In this document: in pieces, positions 17,740 through 21,119 of the stretch
How the letters are laid out: each line of letters starts with the position of its first letter
Numbering within the stretch: the stretch's first letter is position 1
Source: Gamarada debralockiae
Taxonomy: Eukaryota > Ascomycota > Leotiomycetes > Helotiales > Hyphodiscaceae
Length of the DNA: 21,119 nt
NCBI GenBank assembly: GCA_002803225.1
Contig: NXFV01001438.1
Coordinates: 1-21,119 of the forward strand
Direction of reading: 5' to 3'
Made by a program: the position numbers and the translations under genes
Notes under the pieces: generated by a model
Seen by the model: the letters and a program-made list of their open reading frames with translations, nothing else
What the model was told of the DNA's origin: nothing
Databases searched by the model: none

Positions 17740-18470
17740 GTGAGGTCAGTTCCACTAAAAGAGGCCACACGGCAAGACGCCGTAGAGCAGATGGCCTTAG
17801 CCATCGAGCAGTACCCGAATGGATGCCTCCCCAACTACACCCTAGCGAACTTTCATCTGTCTCTCCAGTCTCACACGCACAGAAACAAATCTTGGCAACA
17901 TCCGTTGGCTGGGGAGATGCTGCAGTGATGGTTCCTTGGAACATGTACTAGATTTATGGTGACAAAGTTGTCTTGGAGCGTCAATACAGCAGCATACTTC
18001 GATGGGTAGAGCATATGGAGCATGATGTGGGGACCCGGGGATCCCTCTCGAAGGCTGAAGTTTCGGAGCCTGCTTCGCAATTCAGCAAGTCGTATCCTCG
18101 TTCCAAGGAGGCTTTCGCCAGTCTAGCGCAATCGCACTCCGATGTTCCTCCCCGTTTCGGGATGGAATGGGAGACTTGATATTGCGTTCCGCATCCTTTT
18201 CCAGGGCATTTCTCCGTCATGGTTACACCAAGCCAATCGAGGTGCCACGACGATCTGGGAGATGTAGGAAGAATATGACACGAATGGAGTTGCAAAATCG
18301 TCCCACAATCATTATGTTTTTAGTTCCGTGGTGTCATGGCTTCGCGAGGGTATTGCTGGATTTTCATCAGCGGAGCCAGGATATTGACAGTTTTCGTGTC
18401 GCCGTGGATTGCCGTGGTTCATCACGAGCCAGAGATTGCAGACAACGTTCCTTCTGGATGCCATAGATTT
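17740..18470 (+). pseudogene. alpha-L-rhamnosidase (GH78) relic
   Basis: Plus-strand frames carry GH78 landmarks in the right order: EQYPNGCLPNY (about 17806-17838), then SVGWGDAAVMVPWNMY, a TAG (17949-17951), IYGDKVVLERQYSSILRWVE, then LDIAFRILFQGISPSWLHQ and NRGATTIWEM, a second TAG (18265-18267), SHNHYVFSSVVSWLREG and FSSAEPGY. GWGDA...VPW, the S-W-L...GATTIWE motif with its conserved glutamate and the NHY motif identify the family, which removes terminal rhamnose from glycosides and pectin. The gene is dead. It has two in-frame stops, a frame change near 17840 and another after about 18380. Only about 145 bases separate RWVE from LDIAF, where the family has a large part of its helical barrel, so there is also an internal deletion. 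The N-terminal domains are missing. Confidence 0.85.
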
Positions 18471-18621
18471 ACTGGGAAGCCAAGATCGTCTTCCAAGCTT
18501 TGAGTTGGTGAGAAGTAAAGGGCAGGTACTTAACAACCGACGGCTATATAAAGGTTTTAGCATATGGGTCCGCGAATACGAGTCTTGTGAAATTTAAGTA
18601 CCGTTGGTGGACACCACATCC

Positions 18622-20715
18622 TCAAACAAGAGTGATAAGATAGTCCGTTCCACCATCGACGTCTTCAAATCCCGGCTCTTGATAAAGCATCTCCTCAGCC
18701 CAGCACTCAGGATCGTTCCTAGCGCTGATAAAGCTGAAGTAGTCGTGATCGTCGGGATTAGGAAATGGTTCATCAGGTTTACTTTTTGCTAAGAAAGTTC
18801 CGACGCGACGAAACTGACCCGGACTATATTTGTCGGCTCTATCATCAGTCCACGAATGGTTATGCTCTTTGGATTACTCATTCCAAGAATGGGTAAACAA
18901 TACCAAAGCCGATTACCTGCTTCAGGGCCTCTATCTGCTCCACATGAAACGTTCCCTTCCCATTAAGAAAGGTAACTTTCCGCCACTGTAAAAAGTTATC
19001 CCAAAATGTGAAGGAAACTGTTGAGCCTATCAAGGGGCCAGAAATTGGGAGTCTGAGTTCCGCTGGTCGTACCTCCCCATAGATGTCGATGCCAACAGGG
19101 TCGATTTAGCGTCTACCAGGCCGCATAACAGCCGACAACCTCTCCCCAAGTATGACTTCATCTCAACAGCTCCATCATAGGCTGCCCAGCTCCAGGACGG
19201 ATTGCGAGGAGCAGGTGTCCCGGTGTGCCTCAGCTCAAGTTTCCACAGTAGCTGGGGTTCGCAATTCTGCCTCCACAGGCCAGCCAAATATTTATCTCCA
19301 GTTTTGCTTTGTAGCCAACGGGCGACTCCGGAGATGGCTATCAACTTGTCTGACCCTACGGTCAATTCGCGGCGTGAATAGTTTTGGACAATGTTTGGCC
19401 ACATAAGATGAAGATTGGAGCGTTCGATGAGTCCGTTTTCCGCAGACTCCGGAAGCTTCGATCGAAAAGTCTCGCATGCAATTTTCTCTTTGCATTCCCA
19501 GTAAAGCTGCGATTTAGTGAAGTGTAGGGTTCGTGGTGAGAGGAATCTTTCTTGAAATGCCCATCCTCGCTTGGAAAGAGGAGCATTCTGGACGCTACCT
19601 TCATAGAGGATGAGTCGAGACAGAACTAGTTGAGTTTGGACGACCCGGAATTTGTATTTCGTATCGTTGGATGCGCCCCAGAGTGTGAGGGGACCGTTCA
19701 TGAATACATCCGAAACTGCCATCCACTGCGCTTGAAGCTGAAAGTTTGAGGCTCGAGCACCGTATATGCCACTCATTTCGGAGGATTCCTTTCGCCAGTC
19801 TTCTTCGTCATCTTGGATTATGCACAGAGAATCAATCCAAAGATAGCTGAAGTTCAAAGAACTCGTGATACGCAAAGCATCCTTAAATGTCTGGCAGAGC
19901 TGTTCCTCATCGATTCCGGCCTTCGTGGCTTCAAAGTTCGCACTCGTGAATTTCACAAGATCTATGTTTCCCCAGCAATGACTCAAAATGAGATATTGGG
20001 GGCGGCCCCGAATTTGGTCTGGACCAACAATTCGCGGGAGTACAAAGATAATCAGATCGCCATCTCGGGTGTCTACTTGCACATTCACTGATCCAGTGCT
20101 CCACGAGACGGACAGCACTGCGAGCTGCAGTAGAAACCCCGATAGGAATATCAGGTTCTTCTACTTAAAACGGTCAGAAAAGAGTGTATCACGTAATACA
20201 TACACAATACATCAAGAAGTTCGCAAAGAGAATCAGAGAAGAAAGTCGGGGAACGCCGAGACGAGGAGCTTAAGTTGCGAACCTTGTATTGTGCGAGGAT
20301 GCAATTCTATAGTTTGAAAGCTGGAAAATATTATTGACATGGTATGAGGCTTATCTGTGCTTCTCACATCGGCTCTAAATTCCAGCGACCAAGGAGGCTC
20401 TGTAGCCCGTAATGAACCTTTGCTTAATTCTAGCTCCACGTTGATCTTTCGCCAGCCGGGGGTGAGGTTAAGGGACGTAATTGAACCCTCTTTAGATGTC
20501 CTTTTGTAGTAAAGTCTCTCTTATTCGAGGTATCCGAAAAACAAGCTACACAAGGGACCCCTGTTCGTGGCCGCGGTTCGTCGGGAAGACAGATTTTCAT
20601 GGTATATCGTTCGGTAATATCCCGTTGGGATCAGTGCTAAGCTTTTGACGCTCTCCCTCTTTTCCAACCATAGACCGAAGAATTCCTGGCATTTGTCGTA
20701 GAGACTCGAATCCAT
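18622..20715 (-). pseudogene. HET-domain (heterokaryon incompatibility) gene, inactivated
   Basis: HET proteins trigger cell death when unlike fungal strains fuse. The ATG at 20715 opens MDSSLYDKCQ, and the same frame has YHENLSSRRTAAT and GPLCSLFFGYLE, the usual N-terminal Cys region. A TAA follows (20521-20523) and the frame continues beyond it. VRLVEHWISECASRHPR (about 20062-20115) is in another frame. HET motifs follow: QYLILSHCWG (about 19970), YLWIDSLCIIQDDEEDW (about 19820), then RGWAFQERFLSPRTLHF (about 19550). SLKLSASSAVDGSFGCIHE (about 19690-19755) is out of frame with its neighbours. After an apparent one-base loss at about 19105, PVGIDIYGEVRPAELRLP continues in a new frame. The C-terminal piece (GQFRRVGTFLAK to DGGTDYLITLV) ends at 18622, with a decayed stretch or intron at 18860-18915. 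One stop and at least four frame changes make it a pseudogene, though almost the full length remains. Confidence 0.9.
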
Positions 20716-21057
20716 ACTGAAGACAGTGCGACTTGAAGAGCCTTAATTGTTCTGCTGAGTTCTGTGGGAGGGCTGTAGCACATATGATGCGACAATTACT
20801 TGGTGTGGGATTGCGGCTCGCTAGTGGGTCTGTGCGCAGAGCAGTGGAGGCGTTTGCTAGAGCCCTTGGTTGGCCACGCATAAAAAGCAATTTGAAGGGG
20901 CAAGGGCTGTAACATCAGACGGATCTGCCAGATGCTGTAAAACTTCAAAAGGGCTGCGCTACGTCAGAAGGCCTGAAACTCTTTACGTTAGTTAAATCAT
21001 GCTTTTCGGGGCCACGAATGTCGCGTTCATAAGAGGTCTGGATAATACCGTGTACTG
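20716..21057. other. upstream region of the HET pseudogene up to the right transposon end
   Basis: No separate gene is accepted. An open minus-strand frame at 20597-20890 overlaps the HET N-terminus; part of it (ILRSMVGKEGERQKL) may be the original HET frame, which would mean a further frame change there. Confidence 0.45.
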
Positions 21058-21119
21058 TACAGTCCCCCCCCCTAAATTGAGGTTATTTCCTTGATTTTAC
21101 AAGGGGGTCTACCAGGGTA
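21058..21119. mobile_element. terminal end of a Tc1/mariner-pogo-like DNA transposon (right flank)
   Basis: After TA (21058-21059) the sequence starts CAGT followed by nine C (21064-21072), and 21056-21081 is the perfect reverse complement of bases 1-26. By Tc1/mariner convention CAGT is the outer 5' end, so this element extends to the right, beyond the window. Only the first 60 bases are present and no transposase can be seen. Confidence 0.6.

Noticed and set aside
17405..17944. Long minus-strand open frame of 179 codons.
   Set aside because: It is antisense to the rhamnosidase relic for much of its length, has no domain, and the plus-strand GH78 motifs explain the sequence better.
1..21082. 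The whole window as one giant transposon bounded by terminal inverted repeats.
   Set aside because: The CAGT/ACTG termini point outward, the interior holds a single-copy chromatin gene, and no transposase or tyrosine-recombinase captain gene is visible.

Overview
The window looks like nuclear DNA of a filamentous ascomycete (Pezizomycotina). The evidence is genes split by very short GT-AG introns (44-66 nt) with CTAAC/CTGAC-like branch sites, a CAF-1 large subunit of fungal build, a HET (heterokaryon incompatibility) domain gene, small secreted Cys-, Pro- and Asn-rich proteins, and CA- or CT-rich 5' leaders ending in CAAAATG-type start contexts. I cannot fix the class or genus.

Layout. The window begins and ends in a perfect 26-bp inverted repeat (1-26 and 21056-21081). 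It reads as the outward-facing ends of two copies of a Tc1/mariner-pogo-type DNA transposon, each next to a TA, so the 21 kb lies between two elements, possibly as a contig that broke at them. From 0.6 to 5.1 kb there is one small conserved-looking gene (645-896, +), a broken copia-like gag fragment (2070-2718, -), a 160-bp MITE with 34-bp terminal repeats (3906-4065), and up to three very small minus-strand genes for single-pass membrane proteins (near 1.6, 3.3 and 4.5 kb). The best of these is a three-exon gene with a PPAY-repeat tail.

The housekeeping core is 5.1-9.2 kb on the minus strand: the CAF-1 large subunit (histone H3-H4 chaperone at replication forks; PIP box, KER coiled coil, acidic region, C-terminal winged helix; one 44-nt intron), with a cluster of MCB/E2F-like CGCG motifs upstream, and a conserved-looking disordered protein of 379 residues. 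From 9.2 to 13.3 kb the sequence is gene-poor. It holds unassigned open stretches, two possible very small genes and an AT-rich block.

At 13.3-17.4 kb there are two secreted-protein genes: a two-module PAN/Apple-like protein with a poly-Asn linker (13345-14098, -) and a Pro/Asn-rich, effector-like protein (16865-17384, +). The right end (17.7-20.7 kb) holds two converging dead genes: an alpha-L-rhamnosidase (GH78) relic on plus and a HET-domain gene on minus, both broken by stops and frame changes. Both were recognised by joining motifs across frames.

Taken together this is a conserved replication-chromatin gene inside a fast-changing, transposon-flanked accessory region with secreted and self/non-self-recognition genes. 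I did not find a clearly new multi-gene system. The most unusual items are the PPAY gene abutting the MITE, the group of tiny membrane-protein genes, and the unresolved frame change in the Pro/Asn-rich secreted protein.
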